A stretch of 64,000 bases of DNA from an uncultured Gammaproteobacteria bacterium (GTDB taxonomy: Bacteria > Pseudomonadota > Gammaproteobacteria > DRJJ01), in NCBI GenBank assembly GCA_947258795.1, contig CAMYJU010000007.1, forward strand, positions 234,246-298,245, written 5' to 3'. Each line of letters begins with the position of its first letter. Position 1 is the first letter of the stretch. A model generated the notes under the pieces. The model was not told the origin of the DNA. It worked only from the letters and a program-made list of their open reading frames with translations, and made no database searches. Below are positions 55,352 to 63,822 of this stretch, in pieces. Both the position numbers and the translations under genes were made by a program.

Positions 55352-56332
55352 ATGTCTGCGAATGATTTGCTGTCACAGGACGAAATCGATGCGCTGCTGC
55401 ATGGAGTAGATGGCGGCGACGTTGAGACCGAGAATGATGAAGACCTGGGAGATGGCGATGCCAGGCAATATGACTTTGCCAGCCAGGACCGCATCGTTCG
55501 CGGCAGAATGCCGACACTGGAGATGATTAATGAACGTTTTGCCCGTCATTTCCGAATCAGCCTGTTTAACATGTTGCGTCGTACCGCGGAAATATCAGTC
55601 AGCGGGATACAAATGCTCAAATTCGGCGAATATGTGCACAGCCTGTTCGTGCCGACCAGTCTGAACCTGGTCAAGATCAAGCCGCTGCGCGGTACCTCGC
55701 TGTTTGTGATCGACCCGAAACTGGTTTTTATGATCGTGGACAATTTCTTTGGGGGCTCGGGCCGCCATGCAAAGATCGAGGGTCGTGACTTTACACCAAC
55801 AGAATGGCGTGTGGTACACATGATCCTGAAAGAGGCGTTCAAGGATATGGCCGAGGCCTGGGCACCCGTCATGGATATTGAATATGAATACCAGGCCTCT
55901 GAAGTGAATCCACAGTTTGCCAATATCGTCAGTCCTACCGAAGTGGTGGTGATTTCAACCTTCCATGTGGATCTGGAAGGGGGTGGTGGTGATCTGCATG
56001 TGACCTTGCCGTATTCAATGATCGAACCAATCAGGGATCTGCTCGATGCCGGGGTACAGAGTGACCGTAGTGATGTGGATGAACGCTGGACGCGATCTGT
56101 GCAGGAAGAGATGCATAGTGCCAGTGTTGAGATCAGTAGTACCTTGCTGAATACCGAGATTACATTAGGTGACGTGGTTAATCTGAAGGTCGGTGACGTT
56201 ATCCCGGTGGAACTGCCCGAGGAGGTTAACCTGGTGGTTGAAGGTATCCCAGTATTTACCGGTAGCTTTGGGTTGTCTCACGGCAATATGGCCGTGAAGG
56301 TGAAAAACAAGATCATGTTGTCAAACTCATGA
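55352..56332 (+). CDS. fliM: FliM, motor switch protein
   Basis: A 326-residue C-ring protein. The N-terminal CheY-P-binding segment LSQDEIDALLHG is intact. FliM middle-domain strings follow (ARHFRISLFNMLRRTAEIS, GTSLFVIDPKLVFMIVDNFFGGSGR, EWRVVHMILKEAFKDMAEAW) and a FliN-like C-terminal domain (LLNTEITLGDVVNLKVGDVIPVELPEEV). It starts two bases after fliL. Confidence 0.97.
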   Translation: MSANDLLSQDEIDALLHGVDGGDVETENDEDLGDGDARQYDFASQDRIVRGRMPTLEMINERFARHFRISLFNMLRRTAEISVSGIQMLKFGEYVHSLFVPTSLNLVKIKPLRGTSLFVIDPKLVFMIVDNFFGGSGRHAKIEGRDFTPTEWRVVHMILKEAFKDMAEAWAPVMDIEYEYQASEVNPQFANIVSPTEVVVISTFHVDLEGGGGDLHVTLPYSMIEPIRDLLDAGVQSDRSDVDERWTRSVQEEMHSASVEISSTLLNTEITLGDVVNLKVGDVIPVELPEEVNLVVEGIPVFTGSFGLSHGNMAVKVKNKIMLSNS

Positions 56333-56379
56333 ACATGATCGTAAACAGGAACAGTGAGTGCAGGACTGGAGTATAAGTT

Positions 56380-56820
56380 ATGAGTGATAACAATGAAGTC
56401 AATCAGGACGCGATGGGTGATGATTGGGCCGCGGCACTGCAAGAGCAGGAGGTCGCCGATGCAGCAGAAGCGGCGGTAATAGCACAGGAAGAAACACCCG
56501 ATGTAATGCCTGCGCAAATGTCGGATCTTGAGGCCGAACAGGGGCCGGGCTTCCAGACAGATGACAAGCTGGATGTGATACTCGAAATCCCGGTCACCAT
56601 GTCCATGGAAATCGGGCGTACCCATATCAGTATCCGTAACCTGCTGCAGCTTAATCAGGGTTCAGTCGTGGAACTGGACCGACTGGCTGGCGAGCCGATG
56701 GATGTGCTGATTAACGGCACACTGATCGCGCATGGCGAAGTGGTGGTCGTTAACGAGAAATTCGGTATCCGTCTGACCGATATTATCAGTCCCTCCGAGC
56801 GCGTTAAAAAGCTTGCATGA
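56380..56820 (+). CDS. fliN: FliN, motor switch protein
   Basis: A 146-residue C-ring protein. The N-terminal half is acidic and Ala/Gln-rich. The C-terminal SpoA domain (about 65-140) reads DVILEIPVTMSMEIGRTHISIRNLLQLNQGSVVELDRLAGEPMDVLINGTLIAHGEVVVVNEKFGIRLTDI in the expected order. Its stop overlaps fliO (ATGA). Confidence 0.96.
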   Translation: MSDNNEVNQDAMGDDWAAALQEQEVADAAEAAVIAQEETPDVMPAQMSDLEAEQGPGFQTDDKLDVILEIPVTMSMEIGRTHISIRNLLQLNQGSVVELDRLAGEPMDVLINGTLIAHGEVVVVNEKFGIRLTDIISPSERVKKLA

Positions 56821-57278
56821 GCAGCGCCATGACCGATAAGGGATACCAGCGGTTACAGGCAGCACTCTATGGCGTGATGCTGATGCCATGGTCGGCCTTC
56901 GCAGAGACAGAACAGGCCCGCAAAACAGCGGATCAGCTGATCAAGCCCGCCGCATCCGGTACGAACCTGGTACAGGTGTTCGTGGCGCTGGCAGGTGTCA
57001 TCGCGCTGATCGTGGTCGCTGCCTGGCTGATGCGCCGCATGGGTAACCTGACCGGTCAGCGCAATGAGCATCTGCGCGTCGTCGCGGCATTATCCATGGG
57101 CGCACGTGAACGTGTTGTGTTGATGCAGGTTGGAGAGCAGCAGTTACTACTAGGCGTCGCTCCCGGACGCGTGCAAAAATTACATGTACTCGATGAACCT
57201 TTGCAGTCCGGTGACAGTAGTCATCCGGTCGCCGCTTTCCAGGACAGACTGAAAAAAGTCATGTCCAGGGAATCCTGA
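56817..57278 (+). CDS. fliO: FliO, export-gate assembly protein
   Basis: A 153-residue membrane protein. A signal-like N-terminus (LYGVMLMPWSAFAE) and one membrane helix (about 48-70, LVQVFVALAGVIALIVVAAWLMRRM) precede a small cytoplasmic domain (HLRVVAALSMGARERVVLMQVGEQQLLLGVAPGRVQKLHVLDEP). FliO helps assemble the FliP ring. The start is ATG 56817 overlapping the fliN stop; ATG 56829 is an alternative. Confidence 0.92.
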   Translation: MSSAMTDKGYQRLQAALYGVMLMPWSAFAETEQARKTADQLIKPAASGTNLVQVFVALAGVIALIVVAAWLMRRMGNLTGQRNEHLRVVAALSMGARERVVLMQVGEQQLLLGVAPGRVQKLHVLDEPLQSGDSSHPVAAFQDRLKKVMSRES

Positions 57279-57280
57279 AG

Positions 57281-58030
57281 ATGAAAGCTCGCTATTGCAT
57301 TCCAGCAATTCTGTTAATCGGGATGATGTCATCGCCTGTACTGGCAGAGTCCGGCCTGACCCTGATGACGACAAAACCAACGGCCGAGGGCGGTCAGACC
57401 TACAGTGTCACCCTGCAGATATTGATGCTGATGACGGCGCTGACCTTTTTGCCGACCGCGCTGCTGATGATGACGTCCTTTGCCCGTATTGCGATTGTGC
57501 TGGCGATATTGCGCCAGGCACTGGGTACACCGACGACACCCTCCACCCAGATTATTATCGGGTTATCACTGTTCCTGACCTTTTTCATTATGTCGCCGGT
57601 GCTCGAGGGTGCCTACCATGATGGGGTCAAACCCTACATGGACGAGAAGATAGCTGCCGATGTGGCGATCGAACGTGCGGTCAAGCCATTTCATGGTTTC
57701 ATGCTGTCGCAAACACGCGAATCGGACCTGGCCCTGTTTTACAATCTGTCCGGACGGGATGAAGCGCTGGAATCCCCGGACAAGGTGCCAATGTCGGTAC
57801 TGATACCGTCGTTTATTACCAGTGAACTGAAAACCGCATTCCAGATAGGATTCCTGATTTTTATCCCGTTTGTGGTGATCGATCTGGTAGTCGCGTCCAC
57901 GCTGATGTCAATGGGTATGATGATGTTGTCGCCGATGCTGATATCGCTACCGTTCAAGATCATGTTGTTTGTACTGGTTGATGGCTGGACCATGTTGATG
58001 AGTACCCTGGCATCCAGTTTCGCGGTTTGA
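57281..58030 (+). CDS. fliP: FliP, export-gate channel subunit
   Basis: A 249-residue inner-membrane protein with a cleavable signal peptide (about 1-22) and four further helices. Family strings: LTALTFLPTALLMMTSFARIAIVLAILRQALGTPTTPSTQIIIGLSLFLTFFIM, LIPSFITSELKTAFQIGFLIFIPFVVIDLVVASTLMSMGMMMLSP, and LPFKIMLFVLVDGW. The length is typical. Confidence 0.97.
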   Translation: MKARYCIPAILLIGMMSSPVLAESGLTLMTTKPTAEGGQTYSVTLQILMLMTALTFLPTALLMMTSFARIAIVLAILRQALGTPTTPSTQIIIGLSLFLTFFIMSPVLEGAYHDGVKPYMDEKIAADVAIERAVKPFHGFMLSQTRESDLALFYNLSGRDEALESPDKVPMSVLIPSFITSELKTAFQIGFLIFIPFVVIDLVVASTLMSMGMMMLSPMLISLPFKIMLFVLVDGWTMLMSTLASSFAV

Positions 58031-58043
58031 TGAGGAGCAGATC

Positions 58044-58313
58044 ATGACCACAGATATGGTATTGAGCCTTGGACAACGCGCACTGGAGGTGACCGCCTTG
58101 CTGTCTGCACCAATGTTGATCGCGGTGCTGGTGGTCGGCCTGCTGGTCGGGATGTTCCAGGCGGCTACCCAGATCAATGAAATGACACTCAGCTTTATTC
58201 CCAAGCTGGCTGTATTGGCGCTGATTATCGGTGTCGCCGGTGCGTGGATGCTGAATGTGATCCTGGACTTTATGCGTGACATCTTCCTTAACATACCCAA
58301 CCTGATAGGTTGA
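58044..58313 (+). CDS. fliQ: FliQ, export-gate subunit
   Basis: An 89-residue protein of two membrane helices: VTALLSAPMLIAVLVVGLLVGMFQAATQINEMTLSFIPK then LAVLALIIGVAGAWMLNVILDFM. The size and motif AATQINEMTL are diagnostic of FliQ. A GGAGCAG site precedes the start. Confidence 0.97.
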   Translation: MTTDMVLSLGQRALEVTALLSAPMLIAVLVVGLLVGMFQAATQINEMTLSFIPKLAVLALIIGVAGAWMLNVILDFMRDIFLNIPNLIG

Positions 58314-58336
58314 CCCCCGCCGGCTCGGTAACCGAT

Positions 58337-59128
58337 ATGCTGCTTGCAGTGAATGAAATAACATCCCTGGTAGGCAGTTACTTCTGGCCCTTCACCCGTA
58401 TTGGCGCATTGATGATGGTCGCACCGGTATTCGGGGCACGCAGTCTCGTACCGAAACGCCTGCGGATTGCGTTAACCCTGGCAATTACCCTGGTCGTGGC
58501 ACCGCTGTTGCCAGCACCGCCTGCGGTGGACCCATTCAGCGCCGATGCATTTCTGATCCTGGTGCAACAGTTACTGCTGGGAATATTAATGGGTTTTACC
58601 CTGCAATTGGCGTTCAGTGCGCTGGTGGTGGCGGGGCACAACGTATCGATGACCATGGGCCTGGGCTTTGCCCAGTTTCTCGACCCGACCAATGGCATCA
58701 GCGTCCCGGTCATGGGCCAGTTGCTGACCATACTCGGGACGCTGATTTTTTTGTCCCTGAATGGCCACCTGGTGGTGATCCAGGTAATGGTCGAGAGCTT
58801 CGAGGCCATGCCAATCGGTCCGGTGCTGATGAACCCGGAAGACTACCGCGACCTGGTGTTCTGGGGCGGACGCATGTTCCTGGGTGCGCTGCTGATTGCG
58901 TTACCGGCAACCATTACGATTACCCTGATTAATATCGCGTTCGGTATTATGACCCGTGCGGCACCCACGCTGAATATATTTTCGGTTGGCTTTCCGACCA
59001 CCATGGGTGCGGGCTTTCTGATCCTGATAATTACCTTGCCCAACCTGTTGCCGCGCTTTACCGATATCCTGATGGACGCCTTTGACATTATGCAAAGCTA
59101 CGGCGTTACCGAGGTTGCTGGAGTCTGA
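58337..59128 (+). CDS. fliR: FliR, export-gate subunit
   Basis: A 263-residue inner-membrane protein with about six helices. Typical strings: WPFTRIGALMMVAPVFGARSLVPKRLRIALTLAITLVVAP, GILMGFTLQLAFSALVVAGHNVSMTMGLGFAQFLDPTNG, and LPATITITLINIAFGIMTRAAPTLNIFSVGFP. ATG 58337 gives the usual length. A TTG at 58310 overlapping the fliQ stop would add nine residues and is the alternative. Confidence 0.95.
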   Translation: MLLAVNEITSLVGSYFWPFTRIGALMMVAPVFGARSLVPKRLRIALTLAITLVVAPLLPAPPAVDPFSADAFLILVQQLLLGILMGFTLQLAFSALVVAGHNVSMTMGLGFAQFLDPTNGISVPVMGQLLTILGTLIFLSLNGHLVVIQVMVESFEAMPIGPVLMNPEDYRDLVFWGGRMFLGALLIALPATITITLINIAFGIMTRAAPTLNIFSVGFPTTMGAGFLILIITLPNLLPRFTDILMDAFDIMQSYGVTEVAGV

Positions 59129-59130
59129 AT

Positions 59131-60279
59131 ATGGCCGACAATACCAGCGATCAGGAAAAAACCGAACAACCCACCGCGAAACGCAGGGCCGACGCGAAAA
59201 AAGACGGCCAGGTTCCCCGATCGCGTGAACTGAATACCACGCTGATGCTGATGGCCGGTTCGGTCGCTCTGATATCCATGGGAGACAGTCTCGGCGACGG
59301 ACTCAAGCAATTGATGGTCAGTGGGCTCAGGCTGGACAGAAAACAGATCTTTGAGCCTTCCGCGATGCTGACCACGATCGCGGACAGCCTGTTCGCGGCA
59401 TTCACCATGCTGTTGCCGTTAATTATGCTGCTGGTCATTGTTGCGATTATCAGTCCGGCCTTGCTGGGTGGTTACTCTTTTTCAGGCAAGGCACTTGCAC
59501 CGAAATTCAGCAAGTTGGACCCGATCAAGGGCATGAAAAAACTGTTCTCGGTGAACGGCTTGATGGAGCTGGTCAAGGCCTTACTTAAGGTGCTGTTGAT
59601 CGGCACGGTTGCATTTTTCGTGATCTGGTCGCAACTCGACACCTTGATGGGGCTGGGCACCCTGGACTTCAGGGAAACCTTCTCACGTTCCGTGGAGATT
59701 GTCGGCTGGACCTTCCTGCTGATCAGTAGCAGCCTGATCGTGCTGGCCGCGATCGATGCACCGTTCCAGATCTGGCAGAACACCAAGAAGTTAAAGATGA
59801 CCAAGCAGGAGGTCAAGGACGAGAACAAGAATGCCGAGGGTGATCCGGAACTGAAAGGTAAGATACGCATGATGCAGCAGGAAATGGCCATGCGCCGCAT
59901 GATGCAGGAAGTGCCCAAGGCCGATGTGATCGTGACCAACCCGACGCACTATGCCGTTGCGATCAAGTATGATGAAAAACAGATGAGCGCGCCGCGCCTG
60001 CTAGCCAAGGGACATGACGAGGTAGCAGCCCGGATCAGAGAAATCGCGGAAGAACACAATGTACCGCTGTTCGAGGCGCCGCCGCTGGCCAGGGCAATAT
60101 ACTTTACCACCGATCTCGATCAGGAGATCCCGACGACGCTATACCAGGCTGTGGCGATGGTCCTGGCCTATATTTACCAGATAAGAGTAGCGACCGAGCA
60201 CGGCCTGGACCTGCCAGAAGTTCCGGTGGACCTGCCGGTACCGGACGATCTTGCCAACGGCAAGAAGCGTAAAAGATAA
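59131..60279 (+). CDS. flhB: FlhB, export-gate specificity switch
   Basis: A 382-residue membrane protein. The N-terminus EKTEQPTAKRRADAKKDGQVPRSRELNTTL and four helices are followed by the cytoplasmic domain with the self-cleaving NPTH (residues 270-273) in VIVTNPTHYAVAIKYDEKQMSAPRLLAKGHDEVAARIREIAEEHNVP. Cleavage there switches export from hook to filament substrates after FliK signals. It is the last gene of the fliLMNOPQR-flhB run. Confidence 0.97.
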   Translation: MADNTSDQEKTEQPTAKRRADAKKDGQVPRSRELNTTLMLMAGSVALISMGDSLGDGLKQLMVSGLRLDRKQIFEPSAMLTTIADSLFAAFTMLLPLIMLLVIVAIISPALLGGYSFSGKALAPKFSKLDPIKGMKKLFSVNGLMELVKALLKVLLIGTVAFFVIWSQLDTLMGLGTLDFRETFSRSVEIVGWTFLLISSSLIVLAAIDAPFQIWQNTKKLKMTKQEVKDENKNAEGDPELKGKIRMMQQEMAMRRMMQEVPKADVIVTNPTHYAVAIKYDEKQMSAPRLLAKGHDEVAARIREIAEEHNVPLFEAPPLARAIYFTTDLDQEIPTTLYQAVAMVLAYIYQIRVATEHGLDLPEVPVDLPVPDDLANGKKRKR

Positions 60280-60297
60280 TCTGTTATTGGTCGATGA
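60271..60297 (+). promoter_or_regulatory. Possible sigma-28 promoter for the GGDEF gene
   Basis: AAAAGATA (60271-60278), 11 bases, GTCGATGA (60290-60297). Five of eight and six of eight positions match the sigma-28 boxes at the correct spacing. It overlaps the end of flhB and lies 47 bases before the next gene. Confidence 0.4.
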
Positions 60298-60344
60298 TAT
60301 ATAAAGATGAGAGTCGGATGGATGGTCTGGAATAGAAAGACGTT

Positions 60345-62690
60345 ATGATACAAATCGAAACTTCAAGAAGTATCAGATATAAAGCTGTCGCTATAATTAC
60401 GCTTGCCGTAGTGTTTTCGATTTTGTTGGTCTGGTATGGCAACGCGGTGTTATCAAGAATGGGCAAGACTCAGGGTGTCTGGGAGAAATTCAATACCCAT
60501 GCCGTCGTTGTGAACAGGAGCCTGCTGGACATAGAGAAGGGCTTTGGCTATGGCGGGTTTATCCATCATTTCAAGAACCTGGTTATACGCCGCGATCTTT
60601 CCCTGGTCCCACTGATAGAGGAAGACCTGAAGGATACCTATAAAGCCATTGATGAGCTGTCAGAAATGGAGCCATCGGGCGACTTGCAGGCAGACATTCA
60701 GCAGTTACGAGGCGTTGTAGACCACTACGTCAGCAATTTTGCAGTAGCACAAGCGATGATCACTGACAACAAGACCACTGAGGAAATCGATACACTTGTC
60801 AAAGTTGATAACCAGCCGGCACTGCAGGCAATCAATACAATATCTGAGCACATTAGAAGTCATAGTAACGAGATATTTCAAGAGACAGCGCAGCAGATTA
60901 TGGGTACGCGTGACCTGGTTGTCCGCGGTCTGTTACTGATTCCATTGGTGTTCATAATCGCAGTTACCCTGACTATGTTTCTGAAGCGATTGCTACAGAC
61001 CAACCAGAATCTTGAAATTGCTAGGAAATACAGTGACGATCTGATGCAGGCAGTGCCTGATGCCTTGTTTATGATCGATGAGCAGGGCAATTTCCGCAAC
61101 TCTAATCTGATGGCCCAGAAAATACTGGGTTATAGCAAGGAAGAACTGGGCCAGATGAAGGTAGAAGACCTGATACCAGCTCATTTTCGTCATGCCCATA
61201 TCGGCATGCGTAATGCAGCAGTTAATGGTTATATCAGCAGACCGATGGAAAAAAGTATGAAACTGGTCGCGCTACATAAGGATGGCCATGAGATACCGGT
61301 CGAGATCGGTATCAGTTTCTCAATGCAGGAGGACGGGGTGATCTCGATTGCCAGCATGCGGGATATTACCGAGCGGGTTCAGTCAGAAAGCCAGCTGAAG
61401 CGTAGTGAAGAAATGATGAGTAAGGCGCAGGAGATCGCCCATCTCGGTAACTGGGACTGGAATCTCGAGCAGAACTCCTTTAACTGGTCTAACGAGATAT
61501 ACCACATGTTTGGGCAGAACCTGCAACAATGCTGTGCATCCTATGACCAGTTTATGGATCATATCCACGAACAGGACCGTGAAGCCGTCAGGCAAGCCAT
61601 GCTTGACGCAGTCAGCACAGATGCACCCTTCCGTATCGAGCATCGGGTTGTCAGGGAGACTGGGGAGGTGCGCTATGTACAGGAAGAAGGAACTGTTATT
61701 CGAAATGATTATGGTGATGCCATACAAATGATTGGAACGGTGCTGGATGTTACCGAGCGAAGAAAAACAGAAGAAGGCATGAGGCTGGCACAGACGGTAT
61801 TTGACAATAGCATGGAAGCGATTCTGGTGCTGGATTTCCACGGTAATATTGTTGATTTGAATGACGCGTTCAGTGCCTTGATCGGCTATGAGCGTGATGA
61901 GTTGTTACACACGGCACCCACCATGTTCAGTCTGGACCGGCATAAAACCGATTTTTATACGAATGTATGGCCGGTTATTACCATCAGGGATTTCTGGCAG
62001 GGCGAACTCTGGAGTCGTCACAAGAGCGGGACCTTGTCGCCCTGTTTGGCGTCAATATCAAAAGTAAAAGATAGTGCCGGGCAAGCGACACACTATGTCT
62101 GTATCTATCTTGATATCTCTTCAATCAAGGAAAGCCAGCAGCAACTGGAGAAGATGGCCCACTATGACCAGCTGACTGGCCTGGTAAACCGTCTGGTATT
62201 CAATGACCGTCTGTTGTCGGCGATATCCAGGGCGCATCGCAACCAGAGTTCATTGGCGGTACTGTTTATCGACCTGGATGGTTTTAAACAGGTCAATGAC
62301 CATTTGGGTCACGAGGCCGGGGATGAACTGCTGATCGAGGCGGCCAACGCGATCAAGCACTGTGTCCGGGAAGATGACAGTGTCGGGCGCCTGGGCGGGG
62401 ACGAGTTTGCGCTAATTTTATATGAACAGTCTGCACTGAACAATATAGAGCTGGTTGTCAATCGTATCCTGAAGGCCCTGAATAAGCAGCTTGATGATGG
62501 TGCCGGCGGCAGATTACAGGTCAGCGCCAGTATCGGTATTTCCCTGTACCCAGTAGATCACACCGATCCAGAGGGTCTGATCAGGAGTGCGGATCATGCC
62601 ATGTATCAGGCCAAGAAAGCCGGCAAGAACCGATTCTGCTATTTTTCTTCTGATATCTACGACAAGACCGATCTGTCTGTCCAGTCATAA
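60345..62690 (+). CDS. Membrane PAS-GGDEF diguanylate cyclase
   Basis: A 781-residue inner-membrane sensor. A membrane helix at about 13-35, a periplasmic helical domain (about 40-190), a second helix (about 190-215), then three PAS/PAC repeats (about 230-345, 350-475, 480-600; for example PDALFMIDEQGNFRNSN and IASMRDITERVQ), and GGDEF (about 610-770). The active site GGDEF is intact (about residue 684) with HYDQLTGLVNR upstream and a product-inhibition RxxD (REDD) five residues before. No EAL domain. It should make c-di-GMP. It separates flhB from flhA and may be under sigma-28 control. Confidence 0.88.
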   Translation: MIQIETSRSIRYKAVAIITLAVVFSILLVWYGNAVLSRMGKTQGVWEKFNTHAVVVNRSLLDIEKGFGYGGFIHHFKNLVIRRDLSLVPLIEEDLKDTYKAIDELSEMEPSGDLQADIQQLRGVVDHYVSNFAVAQAMITDNKTTEEIDTLVKVDNQPALQAINTISEHIRSHSNEIFQETAQQIMGTRDLVVRGLLLIPLVFIIAVTLTMFLKRLLQTNQNLEIARKYSDDLMQAVPDALFMIDEQGNFRNSNLMAQKILGYSKEELGQMKVEDLIPAHFRHAHIGMRNAAVNGYISRPMEKSMKLVALHKDGHEIPVEIGISFSMQEDGVISIASMRDITERVQSESQLKRSEEMMSKAQEIAHLGNWDWNLEQNSFNWSNEIYHMFGQNLQQCCASYDQFMDHIHEQDREAVRQAMLDAVSTDAPFRIEHRVVRETGEVRYVQEEGTVIRNDYGDAIQMIGTVLDVTERRKTEEGMRLAQTVFDNSMEAILVLDFHGNIVDLNDAFSALIGYERDELLHTAPTMFSLDRHKTDFYTNVWPVITIRDFWQGELWSRHKSGTLSPCLASISKVKDSAGQATHYVCIYLDISSIKESQQQLEKMAHYDQLTGLVNRLVFNDRLLSAISRAHRNQSSLAVLFIDLDGFKQVNDHLGHEAGDELLIEAANAIKHCVREDDSVGRLGGDEFALILYEQSALNNIELVVNRILKALNKQLDDGAGGRLQVSASIGISLYPVDHTDPEGLIRSADHAMYQAKKAGKNRFCYFSSDIYDKTDLSVQS

Positions 62691-62696
62691 TCGTGG

Positions 62697-62834
62697 TTAC
62701 TTGCAGCCATTGTGCTGCTTCCACATCTCGGCATCATGGCCTTGCGGTATGTTTATGCAGGGATCACCTGCGCCATAGCCCCTCAGGCGGTTGTATTGCC
62801 TGATCTGTTGCGCGGTGAGAGGGTATGTTTGCAA
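62697..62834 (-). CDS. Short open frame, possible small protein or gene remnant
   Basis: A 45-codon minus-strand frame from a TTG at 62834 to TAA at 62699-62697. The peptide (QTYPLTAQQIRQYNRLRGYG, then a Cys-containing end) reads like real protein sequence rather than chance. No ATG is available and no ribosome site is clear. It follows the 194-residue gene on the same strand by eight bases, so it might be a coupled small gene or the tail of a lost one. Confidence 0.3.
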   Translation of the reverse strand: MQTYPLTAQQIRQYNRLRGYGAGDPCINIPQGHDAEMWKQHNGCK

Positions 62835-62842
62835 ACTGATTA

Positions 62843-63427
62843 CTAGTTACTTTTCTGGCTGGTCTGCTTCAGATTTTCCAGGTGGTTTTCTATTTCCACA
62901 ATAAAATCCTTGTACTGTTCCTCGTACATGAAATGCGCGAGTTCCTTGCAGGCACTGTTGGCGATATCCGCATGTATCTTCGCATTCTGGTGTTCGCCTT
63001 TTTTCGCATAACGAATCGCGGCATTGATATGCTGCCAGGTACTATGTTCGAGCTTTTCCACAATACCGCTACTCAGGCCGGATTCATTGCGGTGTTCCCT
63101 GAAATGTTTAGACAGGTCACCGACATCTTCTGTTGTAAACACACGCGCTTTATTGTCATTGTGTGGTAGTGGGCTGTAGAGGTCTGTAGCGGGGCTGCCT
63201 GGAACCGGATCGTCAGAATGTTGCACTTCATCCTCGGTATGCTGTTGATCGATAGTCATTTCATCGATAGCTGCCATCAGCGGGGAGTGTATGCCGTCTG
63301 CGTAACCCGAGTTGCCCTGGCCGTCCTTGTTATAGCTGTCCATGCGTTTTTGTACGCCGGTCCAGGCAATACTGTAGTAGATCTTCTCGATCGCCTGTAT
63401 CAATGAACTGTAGATGCCTGGTTTCAT
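62843..63427 (-). CDS. Hypothetical cytoplasmic protein between flhB and flhA
   Basis: A 194-residue soluble protein I do not recognise. The first 100 residues are polar and acidic with little order. The C-terminal 80 residues form long amphipathic helices with His and Lys (LEHSTWQHINAAIRYAKKGEHQNAKIHADIANSACKELAHFMYEEQYKDFIVEIENHL), resembling a small helical bundle. There is no signal peptide. It points against the flagellar run and is likely an independent insertion between the GGDEF gene and flhA. Confidence 0.55.
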   Translation of the reverse strand: MKPGIYSSLIQAIEKIYYSIAWTGVQKRMDSYNKDGQGNSGYADGIHSPLMAAIDEMTIDQQHTEDEVQHSDDPVPGSPATDLYSPLPHNDNKARVFTTEDVGDLSKHFREHRNESGLSSGIVEKLEHSTWQHINAAIRYAKKGEHQNAKIHADIANSACKELAHFMYEEQYKDFIVEIENHLENLKQTSQKSN

Positions 63428-63822
63428 AGTAGTGTCCGCATCGTCATGCTTTCAGCCGGTCACGACTCAGGCTGTAATGATGGAAGTACAGTTTAATTAT
63501 AATACCTTTTTTATACCTTATATATTACTCGTCCTGCCGTAATATCACCACTATATCCGGTCATTTCGCTGATTTAAACATCACGACAACCTGTCCCGCT
63601 AAATTCTGGTTGGCGGCGATACAGGCGTATGTGCATGGCTCCGTTATCTAATAATCACCTAAGTCATTGTATTTATGTAAATAAGTATCCTGTTCCGGAC
63701 TCACCCTGTAACAGATGATTCGGGAACGGAAATTGCAATATCCCTGTAGTGCCATCATAACGCCAGAAATCCGTCGCTTTGATGACGGCACCAGATCTGA
63801 GAACTGCTGAACAGGGATACAA
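63428..63822. other. Intergenic region upstream of flhA
   Basis: About 395 bases between the divergent hypothetical gene and flhA, no gene seen. A weak sigma-54-like element (GG 63723-63724 and GC 63735-63736 ten bases apart, with TTGCA) lies about 85 bases before flhA but its -24 box is poor (GGGAAC instead of TGGCAC). Confidence 0.4.
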
